Shown piece after piece: positions 52,359 through 61,731 of a stretch of DNA of 64,000 nucleotides. A model generated the notes under the pieces. The model ran no database searches. It was not told where the DNA came from and worked only from the letters and a program-made list of their open reading frames with translations. The stretch lies in contig NZ_CP020105.1 in the NCBI RefSeq assembly GCF_002067135.1, forward strand, positions 3,038,001-3,102,000, written 5' to 3'. The stretch comes from Spirosoma rigui (GTDB taxonomy: Bacteria; Bacteroidota; Bacteroidia; Cytophagales; Spirosomataceae). The first letter of the stretch is position 1, and each line of letters begins with the position of its first letter. The position numbers were made by a program, and so were the translations under genes.

Positions 52359-54740
52359 ATGAAAACACCTACCATTCGTATTGGAGCCGCATCGGAAAAC
52401 CGGACTACGGCGAGACAGCTGGATCATCATGAATCGGATGCTGCTCTCTGGAAGCACAATCCAAAGAACGTAGCTTTCATTGGTGACTATCTGCCCCGGC
52501 AATGCGGAATTGCAACCTTTACGTCTGATCTGTATAAATCCTACGATACATTTATTACTGACTCTAACGCGCTGGTTGTGTCGGTCAATGATACGCCTGA
52601 TGGCTACGACTACCCTAGCGAGGTTCGGTACGATTTTTACCAGCACGACCAGGAGGCTTACCGTAAAGCCGCCGAATTTCTGAATTCGAAAGACACTGAT
52701 GTTGTCTGCCTTCAGCACGAATACGGTATTTACGGCGGACCGGCGGGCAGCTACATCCTGACACTGCTGCGGAATCTGACGATGCCTATTGTCACGACGT
52801 TCCATACCATTCTGAAAACACCCAATGAAGATCAGCTGCTGGTGCTGAAGAGCATCGCTGACCTGTCGTCGCGGGTGATTTGTATGTCGGAGAAGGGACG
52901 TGATTTCCTGATCAACATCTACGAAATACCCGAAGACAAGATCGATCTTATCCCCCACGGTATTCCCGACATGCCATTTGTCGACCCTCATTTTTACAAA
53001 GACAAATTTGGTATGGAAGGCAAGCAGACACTGCTGACATTCGGTCTGCTGTCGCCCAACAAAGGCATCGAGAACGTCATCAAGGCATTACCCCGCATTG
53101 TGGAGCAGTTTCCCAACGTAGTCTACATGGTGTTGGGCGCTACGCACCCTCACCTGTTGAAACACGAAGGAGAAGCGTACCGTGACAGTCTCAAAAAGTT
53201 GGCCGCCGACTGTGGCGTGCGGGATAATGTCCGGTTCTACAACCAGTTCGTTGAACTCGACGATTTACTTGAGTACCTGGGATCGGCTGATATTTACATC
53301 ACGCCCTACATGAACCCGGCTCAAATCACGTCTGGAACTTTATCATACGCGTTCGGTTGCGGTAAGGCTGTGGTATCGACACCTTACTGGCACGCCGAGG
53401 AACTCCTGGCCGACGGTCGTGGAGTGCTCGTGCCGTTCGGTGACTCTGAAGCAGTGGCTGATCAGATCATCAACCTGCTCGTCGATGAGCCTGTTCGCCA
53501 CGCCATGCGGAAGCGGGCGTACATGATGGGTCGCGAAATGATCTGGGAGCACGTCATTCAACTCTATGCCGACTCATTTGCGCAGGCGCGGCAGGAGCGG
53601 ATGAGCACTATCAACAACCAGTCGCCCTACGTAATGGGCGGCCACGGCAGTGCTGCGTTCAAACTTCCTGCCCTGCGGCTGGACCACCTGTTCCGGTTGA
53701 CTGACTCGACGGGTATTGTGCAGCACGCCCGTCACCACCTGCCTTTTTACGAAGAAGGTTACTGCGCCGATGATAACGCCAGGGCACTGATTCTAGCCCT
53801 TGTCCTGCAGGAGACGGGGCTAGGCGACCGGAAGCTGGCGCAGGCTGCCGACAATTATTGCGCATTCATCAACCACGCTTATACCGAAGAGCATCGCCGT
53901 TTTCGCAACTTCATGAGCTATGACCGGCGCTGGCTGGAAGAGTTTGGGTCGGACGACAGCACGGGTCGCACCCTTTGGGCGCTGGGTACCTGCATTGGCC
54001 GCGCTACCGACCGCAATACCGTAACCTGGGCTATGGGCCTGCTGGAAAAAGTATTGCCGAGCGTAGTCCACATGAGTTCACCCCGTTCGTGGGCCTTTGC
54101 CCTGCTGGGTATCTATGAATACCAGAAAAAATTCAACGACGATCGGTTGGCCAAGAACATCCAGCGGCAACTGCTTGACAAGCTCATGTTCTGTTATACC
54201 GAGTCTGCTACGGAAGACTGGCCCTGGTTTGAAACCATACTTTCGTACGACAACGCTGTTCTGGCTCACGTACTGATCCGGTCGGGCGACGAGCGGCTGG
54301 TACAAATTGGTCTGAACTCCCTGCGCTGGCTCATTAAGCTGCAAACCGCCGAACGGGGGCATTTTCAGCCCATTGGCTCCGACGGGTTCTACCGTAAAGG
54401 CCAGCCCCGTGCTTACTTTGATCAGCAGCCGCTGGAAGCCCAAAGCACCGTATCGGCCTGCCTGGCAGCACTGGAAATGACCGGCGACATGGAATGGCAC
54501 CGGATTGCTATTCGGGTATTCAAGTGGTTCACCGGACTGAACGATCTGGGTCTGCCTCTGTATGACCAGCAGACGGGCGGGTGCCGTGATGGATTGCACA
54601 TTGACCGGGTTAACAAAAACCAGGGGGCCGAATCGACGCTTTCGTACCTGCTGGCACTGGCTGAACTCTACAATACCCAGAAGCAACGTACCGAAACCAA
54701 ACCGGTTAACGTAACGCTATCAACGCTGGTTGAAGGATAA
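52359..54740 (+). CDS. GT4 glycosyltransferase fused to an alpha-helical C-terminal domain
   Basis: A 793-aa two-part protein. Residues about 25-410 are a GT-B fold of family GT4: NVAFIGDYLPRQCGIATFT, QHEYGIYGGPAG, the FGLLSPNKGIE turn and a late E7-type motif around YMNPAQITSGTLSYAFGCGK. Residues about 430-780 are helical with repeated aromatic and acidic residues (YEEGYCADDNARALILAL, FRNFMSYDRRW, EDWPWFETILSYDNA), like an (alpha/alpha)6 barrel of glycoside-processing enzymes. No signal peptide, so cytosolic. It sits 157 nt before a GH130 gene. The pair likely makes and turns over a mannose-containing glycan (inference). Confidence 0.82.
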   Translation: MKTPTIRIGAASENRTTARQLDHHESDAALWKHNPKNVAFIGDYLPRQCGIATFTSDLYKSYDTFITDSNALVVSVNDTPDGYDYPSEVRYDFYQHDQEAYRKAAEFLNSKDTDVVCLQHEYGIYGGPAGSYILTLLRNLTMPIVTTFHTILKTPNEDQLLVLKSIADLSSRVICMSEKGRDFLINIYEIPEDKIDLIPHGIPDMPFVDPHFYKDKFGMEGKQTLLTFGLLSPNKGIENVIKALPRIVEQFPNVVYMVLGATHPHLLKHEGEAYRDSLKKLAADCGVRDNVRFYNQFVELDDLLEYLGSADIYITPYMNPAQITSGTLSYAFGCGKAVVSTPYWHAEELLADGRGVLVPFGDSEAVADQIINLLVDEPVRHAMRKRAYMMGREMIWEHVIQLYADSFAQARQERMSTINNQSPYVMGGHGSAAFKLPALRLDHLFRLTDSTGIVQHARHHLPFYEEGYCADDNARALILALVLQETGLGDRKLAQAADNYCAFINHAYTEEHRRFRNFMSYDRRWLEEFGSDDSTGRTLWALGTCIGRATDRNTVTWAMGLLEKVLPSVVHMSSPRSWAFALLGIYEYQKKFNDDRLAKNIQRQLLDKLMFCYTESATEDWPWFETILSYDNAVLAHVLIRSGDERLVQIGLNSLRWLIKLQTAERGHFQPIGSDGFYRKGQPRAYFDQQPLEAQSTVSACLAALEMTGDMEWHRIAIRVFKWFTGLNDLGLPLYDQQTGGCRDGLHIDRVNKNQGAESTLSYLLALAELYNTQKQRTETKPVNVTLSTLVEG

Positions 54741-54755
54741 GAGATAAACTGAACA

Positions 54756-54813
54756 GTCGATGAGTCAGTCAGAACAGCTGGACGCTGGTTACTGGCTGAC
54801 TCATCGACTTTTT
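54756..54813 (+). terminator. Intrinsic terminator after the GT4 gene
   Basis: A 17-bp stem AGTCGATGAGTCAGTCA (54756-54772) with TGGCTGACTCATCGACT (54793-54809), containing one wobble pair, followed by TTTTT. It starts 15 nt past the stop and partly insulates the GH130 gene from GT4 readthrough. Confidence 0.85.
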
Positions 54814-54897
54814 AACGGAATTCCTTTCATTCTATCTTGTTTTCGGCCTTATCGTCGTTCTACTTTGTACTACGAAAAAACGTCGTAATTGAAACTG

Positions 54898-56379
54898 ATG
54901 AGTATAAAAGCTACCCGGACGGGTATTGTTCTCCGGCCTGATCCAACCCGAGTGCTGTTTCGCCCCTTTGAATTTGGCAGCACGACGCGTACCCTTAAAA
55001 TTATTGCCCGGGTTGGCGCGATGTCTGACGACGAAGCGGTTCATAAACTTGATGAAGTTATTCGGGAATTCGGTGGTCGTCACCATAAACTGGAACGGTT
55101 TCTACTGCAACGGTTTGAACAGATCAAGCCGAATCTGCTAACCGATGAGCCACTCACGACCGAGCGTAAGTTGCTGCTGGGCGCTTATTTCACTATGGAA
55201 TATTCGCTTGAGTCAGCCGCGCTGTTCAATCCGTCCATGATCTGGCACCCCGACCAAACCAATGTTCCCCCCGGCTACAGACGGTTTATCCTGAGTCTGC
55301 GGGCGACGGGGGAGGGGCACATCTCGTCCATCTCTTTCCGGATGGGCTACATTGACGAAGAAGGTAAGATTGTTCTTCGCAAGCCATCCCGCTACGTCAC
55401 CTCGCCCGAAATTGTGCAGAACCATCGGTTCAATCGCGTTCAGTTCGAGCGCAAACTCTATGAACTGCGACTGGAGAACAGCATTCAGGAAAAGATGATG
55501 ACGGGGCTGGGCGATGAGTTCAGCCTGCCTGAGCTGGAGGCTCAGATTAAGCGCGTGTCGGCGCAGTTCCGCTACAATGCAGAGTACGAAACCATTGCCA
55601 GCGGACTGATCGCGCTGGCAAAATCGAATTACGAAATTAACTTCGATGACGACCAGAGTCTGGACGAGCGGTGTATTTTTCCAACCTCGCCCAACGAAAC
55701 GAACGGCATTGAAGATGCCCGCTTTGTGCAGTTTACGGATGACGACGGGGAGGTAACGTACTACGCGACCTATACGGCTTATAATGGCAAGGTCACCTTT
55801 CCGCAATTGCTGGAAACCAAGGATTTCACCCATTTCAGCGTCAGCACGCTGAACGGGGCGGAGGTGTCCAACAAGGGTATGGCATTGTTTCCGCGTAAAA
55901 TCAACGGGAAATACGTCATGATTTCGCGGCAGGACGGGGAAAATATCTACCTCATGTATTCCGATGACCTGTACTTCTGGCAAACCAAAGAACTGATTCT
56001 GAAGCCAACGTACCACTGGGAATACGTACAACTGGGTAACTGCGGCTCCCCCATCGAAACCGAAGCGGGGTGGCTTGTACTCAGCCACGGCGTCGGACCC
56101 ATGCGTAAATACGCTATCGGGGCTTTTCTGCTCGATCTAAACGATCCCAGCAAGGTTATCGGGAGAACCGTAGAGCCAATCCTGAGTCCCGACGAAAACG
56201 AGCGGGAAGGGTACGTTCCCAACGTAGTCTATAGTTGCGGAGGGCTGGTAAGTGGCAACGAGCTTATTATTCCGTATGCAATGGCTGATTATGCCAGTAG
56301 CTTCGCCACTGTTAATGTGGGCGAACTTCTGGCTGAACTCACCCAGCAGCGCGAAGCTGTCGATGTCAGTATCCAATAA
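54898..56379 (+). CDS. GH130 family glycoside phosphorylase or hydrolase
   Basis: A 493-aa five-bladed beta-propeller enzyme of family GH130, which acts on beta-mannosides. The hallmark NGIEDARFV is followed by YYATYTAYNG; later blades contain NKGMALFPRKINGKYVMISR, GNCGSPIETEAGWLVLSHG and EREGYVPNVVYSCGG. Residues 1-120 and an inserted helical segment (about 190-270) make it longer than the ~300-350 aa of well-studied members. Phosphorylase versus hydrolase depends on phosphate-binding residues I cannot align here. No signal peptide. ATG 54898 is preferred over TTG 54889. Confidence 0.85.
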   Translation: MSIKATRTGIVLRPDPTRVLFRPFEFGSTTRTLKIIARVGAMSDDEAVHKLDEVIREFGGRHHKLERFLLQRFEQIKPNLLTDEPLTTERKLLLGAYFTMEYSLESAALFNPSMIWHPDQTNVPPGYRRFILSLRATGEGHISSISFRMGYIDEEGKIVLRKPSRYVTSPEIVQNHRFNRVQFERKLYELRLENSIQEKMMTGLGDEFSLPELEAQIKRVSAQFRYNAEYETIASGLIALAKSNYEINFDDDQSLDERCIFPTSPNETNGIEDARFVQFTDDDGEVTYYATYTAYNGKVTFPQLLETKDFTHFSVSTLNGAEVSNKGMALFPRKINGKYVMISRQDGENIYLMYSDDLYFWQTKELILKPTYHWEYVQLGNCGSPIETEAGWLVLSHGVGPMRKYAIGAFLLDLNDPSKVIGRTVEPILSPDENEREGYVPNVVYSCGGLVSGNELIIPYAMADYASSFATVNVGELLAELTQQREAVDVSIQ

Positions 56380-56392
56380 TACAGGAAGAGTT

Positions 56393-56452
56393 TTGTCTAT
56401 AAACGCAACGAACCGATGGGCCGGCCCATCGGTTCGTTGCGTTTATAGACAA
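56393..56452. repeat. Perfect 60-bp gapless palindrome after the GH130 gene
   Basis: The 30 nt at 56393-56422 and the 30 nt at 56423-56452 are exact reverse complements with no spacer; the centre is GGGCCGGCCC. It starts 14 nt past the GH130 stop. It should fold into a very stable hairpin in RNA and could extrude as a cruciform in DNA. There is no T-tract after it on the plus strand, so it is an atypical terminator, or an mRNA 3'-end stabiliser. Confidence 0.85.
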
Positions 56453-56859
56453 GCCGGTATTTGGTGACAACTTTCTGAATACTATAAAAATATCTCCAAA
56501 TAATTATAGTTATAAATACTTAGTGAATTGAGTAAGTAAATATAACTAATTTAATTTTTCAAGAATTTAAATAGCATCATTTATTCGTGTAAAATCATTT
56601 GATTATTAACGAAATGTTAAAAATATATTAAGAAGATTTTTTCGAAGTTAACAGTGTAAGAATCAGTGGTATTATTTATAATTATTTGACAGTCAGGGAT
56701 TTATTTTGATACTTTTATAATCATTGGTTTTTTGCTTTAATCATTCCTGATAATTCGGCAGAACGATTAGACGGCAAAAGTTTGTGGTGTAGAAAATTTT
56801 GCACAATTTTGATATTAGTTCCATTGTATAACTAAACGTTTATCAACAAACACCCATTT
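56453..56859 (+). other. AT-rich leader of the first SusC gene
   Basis: About 400 nt of strongly AT-rich DNA with no reading frame of note. The segment around 56628-56690 (TTTTTT...GTTAAC...AATCAG..TATTATTT) resembles one at 61803-61852 before the second SusC gene. Near-matches to the -7 element (AATTTTG words at about 56795-56812) lie 50-65 nt before the ATG. Likely promoter and regulator region. Confidence 0.55.
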
Positions 56860-59800
56860 ATGAGAAAACTTTTAATGGTTCAGTTTGTACTGTTCCTATT
56901 CAGTTTTCCGGTGCTGGCGCAGGATGTCGCTATCACGGGTACGGTTACATCGGCGGAAGACGGATCAGTCCTTCCCGGTGTCAACATCGCAGTAAAAGGT
57001 ACGTCGCGCGGGACGAGTTCAGGCGCAAACGGAACCTACCAGCTCAACGCACCAGCGGGCTCAACGCTGGTTTTTAGCTTCATAGGTTTCACCACACAGG
57101 AGGTAGCCACTGGCAACCGTACGACTATCGACGTTCGCCTGGCAACAGATGCGGCCCAATTACAGGAAGTTGTTGTAACGGCGCTCGGTATCAAGCGCGA
57201 CGCCAAGTCAGTTTCGTTTGCTACGCAGCAGATTAGTCAGGAACAGCTTCAGGTTGTTCGTCAGCCGGACGCAGGTAACGCACTGGCTGGTAAAGTCGCT
57301 GGTTTGCAGGTGCTTAGTCAGGCCGGTTCCAAGCTTGGTTCGGGCGCGGTTGTTCGTATCCGGGGCGCGGCTTCGCTGGTCGACAAGAACCCCCTCTACG
57401 TTGTTGATGGTACGCCGTTGACGGGGGATTCGGGTACGCCACCCACCCTCGACATTAACCCCGACGACATTGAGACAATGTCGGTACTGAAAGGACCAAA
57501 CGCAACGGCGCTGTATGGTCAGCGGGGTGACGCGGGTGTGATCGTGATCACGACCAAGAAAGGAATCGCCCGCAAAGGGATTGGCGTCGACATCAACAGC
57601 ACGACGACCTTCGATCAGGTGAACATCATTCCAAAGTATCAGAACGAGTATGGCGGTGGTGGTGCGTCGGAGTGGCGCACGTTCACGTGGGCGGCCGGCA
57701 ACCCGGTTGAATGGCAGGCTCTGAACGGCAAGCGTTACCACGATTACTCGGATGATGCTTCGTGGGGACCCCGGATTGATGGGGGGGAATATATCCCCTG
57801 GTATGCCTGGTATCCGGGAACGACGGCCAATCCGAACCCTTATGCGTTCAAAACGGCTCCTTATACGGCTCAGCCCAACAACGTGCGGGATTATTACAAT
57901 ACGGGCCGTACGCTCAACAACGGCGTCAGCCTGCGGGCGGGTGGCAACGGCTACACAACCCGACTGTCGTTCAACAACGTCAACCAGACGGGTGTGTTAC
58001 CCAACACGTCGTTGAAGCGCTATTACATGACTACGGCTACGACCTTCGATCTGGGCAAGAACCTGACCGCCGGTATTAACCTGAACTACACGACGGAACG
58101 GCTAGGTGGCGAGTTTGACGATGATTACTCGAACCTATCGGGCTCAGGCTCGTTCAACCAATGGTTCCACCGGGATCTGGACATGAGCAAGCTGCGCGAA
58201 CTCCGCGACCTGCGGACACCAACGGGTGCACTGGCCAGCTGGAACCACAATAACCCAACGGCAACGACCAATTTCTCGACGGTCAACTTTAACCGGGCTA
58301 ACTACTGGTACAACTGGTATTCGTACCTGGATAATATTAATTTCCAGACCAACCGCGACCGGCTTTTTGGTGATGTGAACCTGGCTTACAAGATCAACGA
58401 CCACTTCCGGGTGCAGGGTTGGGTACGTCGCAACCAGCGCAATACGAACTACGAAAACAAAACGCCAAATATCCTGGAAACCAGCGCAGCCCAAACGGGT
58501 GTCAAAGCTGAGTACACAACGGGTCAGATCAGCGAGCGGGAAGACAACTACGAATTCCTGGGAAGCTACGACGATACATTCGGTGATTTCTCGCTGAATG
58601 CCAACGTAGGGGGTAACATCCGCGACAACCGGTACACGCGGGTCGACCTGGCTACAACGGGTGGTCTGTTCGTGCCGGACCTGTACACCATCGGTAACTC
58701 GATCGGAACGGCCAGCCAGACAAACACCCGCGCCAGCAAAACCGTACGTAGTCTCTACGGCCGGGCATCGCTGGGCTGGCGCGACCTGGTATTCCTGGAA
58801 GTAACGGGACGTAACGACTGGAGTTCGGCCCTGCCTGCCAACAATAACTCTTACTTCTACCCATCGGTAGGGGGTAGCTTCGTCTTTTCTGAGCTCACAC
58901 GTGATGCGCTGCCATTCCTGTCGTTTGGTAAGTTGCGCGGTAGCTGGGCGCAGGTTGGTTCTGACCTGAACCCGTATCAGCTGGCCCTGACCTATCAGGT
59001 CAACCAGTTCAAATACGGCAACACGAACAGCCTGATCACCACGCCCAACCTGCTGACCAACGCGAACATCATTCCGTCGCTGTCGTCGGCCTTCGAAGCC
59101 GGGGTTGATCTCCGGTTCCTGAAGAACCGGGCCGGTCTGGCGTTTACGTACTACCGGGAGAACAAGATCAACGAAATTCTTAACGTTGACGTAACCTCGG
59201 TGAGCGGTTTCACCCAGCAGGTGATTAACGCGGGCCGGATTGAGCGGGACGGTATTGAAATCCAGCTGGACGGCAAGCCCGTAGTCGGTAAAGATTTCAA
59301 CTGGGACATGACCCTGAACTTTGCCCGCAACAACTCGCGCATCGTTAGTCTCGCCCCCGGTATCAATTCCATCCAGGCTACGTCGGCTACACCATTCGGA
59401 GCCAGCGGTCAGTCGTTCACGACGAATGATGCTTTCGGCTACGCCTACGTTATTCACTCGACAGGTGCCGACAACGGCGGCAATAACCGCTGGGGCCAGC
59501 TGCGCGGTAACGGTATCGTGTACAACAACGGTCAGCCCGTGCTGAACGAAGATGGCACCTACCAGTTCGAGACGAACAAATACTTTGGCTCGGTACTGCC
59601 CGATTTCACCGGTGGTTTTGTGAATACCCTACGTTACAAAAGCTTCTCGCTGGGGCTGAGCCTCGACTTCCAGAAAGGCGGCAAATACTTCTCGCTGTCG
59701 AACTTCTGGGGTACCTACTCGGGTCTGTATGCTGAAACGGCCGCTGTCAATGACAAAGGCAAAAACGTTCGCGACGACGTAGCCGACGGTGGTGGTGTTC

Positions 59801-60135
59801 ACGTTAAAGGCGTAAGCCCAACCGGGGAAACCATCGATACCTACGTAGCTGCCTACGATTACTACCACCAGTTCGGTAACAACAGCATCATCGATAATTC
59901 GGTGTTCAGCGCGTCGTATATCAAACTGCGGGAAGTTAGCCTCGGCTACTCACTGCCCATCCGGGCCAACAAATACATCCAGGGTGTAAACCTGAGTGTT
60001 GTGGCGCGTAACCCCTGGTTGATCTACGCGGCAAACCGCAACATCGATCCATCGGAGCTCTCGCAACGGTTTGGTGAGAATGGCCAGCAGCCCGGAACGC
60101 GTTCGCTAGGCTTCAATGTTCGCTTAAGTTTCTAA
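56860..60135 (+). CDS. SusC/RagA-family TonB-linked outer-membrane protein
   Basis: A 1091-aa outer-membrane transporter. Signal peptide 1-20 (VLAQ), carboxypeptidase-regulatory-like domain about 22-105, then a plug with the SusC signature VRIRGAASLVDKNPLYVVDG, and a C-terminal barrel ending LGFNVRLSF with the terminal aromatic residue. It pairs with the SusD lipoprotein 50 nt downstream; together they take up a large solute, often a glycan or peptide, powered by TonB. No glycoside hydrolase of a typical PUL is next to them except the GH130 upstream, so the substrate is open. Confidence 0.95.
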   Translation: MRKLLMVQFVLFLFSFPVLAQDVAITGTVTSAEDGSVLPGVNIAVKGTSRGTSSGANGTYQLNAPAGSTLVFSFIGFTTQEVATGNRTTIDVRLATDAAQLQEVVVTALGIKRDAKSVSFATQQISQEQLQVVRQPDAGNALAGKVAGLQVLSQAGSKLGSGAVVRIRGAASLVDKNPLYVVDGTPLTGDSGTPPTLDINPDDIETMSVLKGPNATALYGQRGDAGVIVITTKKGIARKGIGVDINSTTTFDQVNIIPKYQNEYGGGGASEWRTFTWAAGNPVEWQALNGKRYHDYSDDASWGPRIDGGEYIPWYAWYPGTTANPNPYAFKTAPYTAQPNNVRDYYNTGRTLNNGVSLRAGGNGYTTRLSFNNVNQTGVLPNTSLKRYYMTTATTFDLGKNLTAGINLNYTTERLGGEFDDDYSNLSGSGSFNQWFHRDLDMSKLRELRDLRTPTGALASWNHNNPTATTNFSTVNFNRANYWYNWYSYLDNINFQTNRDRLFGDVNLAYKINDHFRVQGWVRRNQRNTNYENKTPNILETSAAQTGVKAEYTTGQISEREDNYEFLGSYDDTFGDFSLNANVGGNIRDNRYTRVDLATTGGLFVPDLYTIGNSIGTASQTNTRASKTVRSLYGRASLGWRDLVFLEVTGRNDWSSALPANNNSYFYPSVGGSFVFSELTRDALPFLSFGKLRGSWAQVGSDLNPYQLALTYQVNQFKYGNTNSLITTPNLLTNANIIPSLSSAFEAGVDLRFLKNRAGLAFTYYRENKINEILNVDVTSVSGFTQQVINAGRIERDGIEIQLDGKPVVGKDFNWDMTLNFARNNSRIVSLAPGINSIQATSATPFGASGQSFTTNDAFGYAYVIHSTGADNGGNNRWGQLRGNGIVYNNGQPVLNEDGTYQFETNKYFGSVLPDFTGGFVNTLRYKSFSLGLSLDFQKGGKYFSLSNFWGTYSGLYAETAAVNDKGKNVRDDVADGGGVHVKGVSPTGETIDTYVAAYDYYHQFGNNSIIDNSVFSASYIKLREVSLGYSLPIRANKYIQGVNLSVVARNPWLIYAANRNIDPSELSQRFGENGQQPGTRSLGFNVRLSF

Positions 60136-60148
60136 CAGAACGTATCAA

Positions 60149-60174
60149 GTGTAACCCAATCCGTTGGGTTACAC
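60149..60174 (+). promoter_or_regulatory. Intercistronic hairpin between susC and susD
   Basis: A perfect 11-bp stem GTGTAACCCAA / TTGGGTTACAC with a TCCG loop in the 50-nt gap. It has no T-tract, so full termination is unlikely. It may set the SusC:SusD ratio through partial attenuation or mRNA processing (inference). Confidence 0.6.
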
Positions 60175-60185
60175 GACCAATTCAT

Positions 60186-61679
60186 ATGCAAATGACTAAC
60201 GTTAAAAATAAATTACTGACGCTCAGCCTGCTGACTGGACTGGGCTTTATGGCAGGGTGCAGTGACTTCGGGGATCAGAACATCAACCCGAATGCTGCCG
60301 TCACGCCAGTAACGTCGGCGTTGTTGACAGAGGCCATACTGGGCGTTCCGCCAACGACCGCTACGGGTGCGTTGCTGGAAGGGATTGGCGGCCGGCTCAC
60401 CGTATTGGCTCCCGAAACCCGGCTGTTCGCGCAGTACTGGTCGGAAAGCCAGTATCCGGAAAACTCGCTGTATGCAACGACCTACGCCGACTGGTCGCGT
60501 TACTACGCCGTAACGCTGCAGGATCTGCAAACGATCATCGACTACAACAACGATCCGGCGACGAAGGACTATGTGGCGCAGTTTGGTTCGAACAACAACC
60601 AGCTGGCCATTGCCCGGATCCTGAAGGCGTATATTTACTCGGTCATTACCGATCAGTGGGGTGACGTGCCATACTTCAACGCGCTGAAGAAGAATACGCA
60701 GGTTACCTACGACCCACAGCAGGCTATCTACGCCGATCTGTTCAAGGAACTGAAGGAAGCCAGTGCCCAGTTCGACAATGGTAAAGTATTCGATGGAGAC
60801 ATCGTTTACGCGGGTAGCGCAGCGAAATGGAAGAAGTTCGCTAACTCGTTGCGGATGATTCTGGCCCTGCGGTTGACCAAAGTTGACCCAACGACGGCTA
60901 AGAATGAATTCACCGCGGCTTATTCCGACGCGGCTGGTTACATTGCGACCAATACCGACAATGCTATCATCAAGTTCACCGACGTCAACCAGTTCCGTAA
61001 CCCCGATAACGCCCTGTTCGACGGACGGAGTGATTACGGCGTCAGTGACGTACTGGTGAACAAGCTGAAGGCGCTGAGCGATCCACGTTTGCCTGCCTAC
61101 GCAGCACCAATAGAAGATGGTTCGTACCAGGGACTGCCTTACGGCCTGACCCGCGACCTGCTGATTCAGTACACAAACGACAACGATTATTCGCTGCCGA
61201 GTGCCAAGGTGTTGTCAAAAACGCAACCCAGCTACGTAATTACGGCAGCGCAGATGTTGCTGGCCAAGTCAGAAGCGGCTGCCCGTACCTGGATCAGCGC
61301 CGACGCTACTACGGCCTACAACGATGCTATCCGTGCATCATGGGAGCAGTGGGGTGTGTATGACGCGGCTAAGTTCACGGCTTACACGACCAGTGCGGCT
61401 GTGGCGCCAACGGCGGCCAACATCCTGGCCCGGATTGGGGACCAGCGCTGGATTGCCCTGTATCCAAACGGAACCGAAGCCTGGATCGAATGGCGCCGGA
61501 CGGGTTATCCCGATCTGAAGCCTACTGCAAATGCAGTCAACGAAAGCAAACAGATTCCCCGTCGGTACGGCTACCCGAACACGGAGCCTACCCTGAACAC
61601 AGCCGCCTATCAGGAGGCTGCCGGGCGCTTGACGAACGGCGACAAAACGAGCTCGCGTGTCTGGTGGGATAAACAGTAA
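60186..61679 (+). CDS. SusD/RagB-family surface lipoprotein
   Basis: A 497-aa lipoprotein with lipobox FMAGC (C25). It has the SusD-like helical TPR framework: NPNAAVTPVTSALLTEAILG near the start, SVITDQWGDVPYFNA near residue 155, AKWKKFANSLRMILALRL near 215, and a C-terminal half with DQRWIALYPNGTEAWIEWRRTGYPDL. This is the SusD-like type 2 pattern. It caps the SusC barrel on the cell surface and helps capture substrate. ATG 60186 gives a good lipoprotein signal. An intrinsic terminator follows. Confidence 0.94.
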   Translation: MQMTNVKNKLLTLSLLTGLGFMAGCSDFGDQNINPNAAVTPVTSALLTEAILGVPPTTATGALLEGIGGRLTVLAPETRLFAQYWSESQYPENSLYATTYADWSRYYAVTLQDLQTIIDYNNDPATKDYVAQFGSNNNQLAIARILKAYIYSVITDQWGDVPYFNALKKNTQVTYDPQQAIYADLFKELKEASAQFDNGKVFDGDIVYAGSAAKWKKFANSLRMILALRLTKVDPTTAKNEFTAAYSDAAGYIATNTDNAIIKFTDVNQFRNPDNALFDGRSDYGVSDVLVNKLKALSDPRLPAYAAPIEDGSYQGLPYGLTRDLLIQYTNDNDYSLPSAKVLSKTQPSYVITAAQMLLAKSEAAARTWISADATTAYNDAIRASWEQWGVYDAAKFTAYTTSAAVAPTAANILARIGDQRWIALYPNGTEAWIEWRRTGYPDLKPTANAVNESKQIPRRYGYPNTEPTLNTAAYQEAAGRLTNGDKTSSRVWWDKQ

Positions 61680-61700
61680 TCGATCAATATTGTGAGTAAA

Positions 61701-61731
61701 AAGCCTGCCCCATAGAAGGGGTAGGCTTTTT
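61701..61731 (+). terminator. Intrinsic terminator of the susCD operon
   Basis: An 11-bp stem AAGCCTGCCCC / GGGGTAGGCTT with one wobble pair and an ATAGAA loop, followed by TTTTTGTTTT. It begins 21 nt past the susD stop. Confidence 0.88.

Noticed and set aside
52155-52991. 278-residue minus-strand frame across the GT4 start
   Set aside because: It covers an AT-rich leader and the antisense of a conserved GT4 N-terminus; no domain.
58144-59457. 437-residue minus-strand reading frame opposite SusC
   Set aside because: It is an antisense shadow of a clear SusC gene; no start context or recognisable domain.
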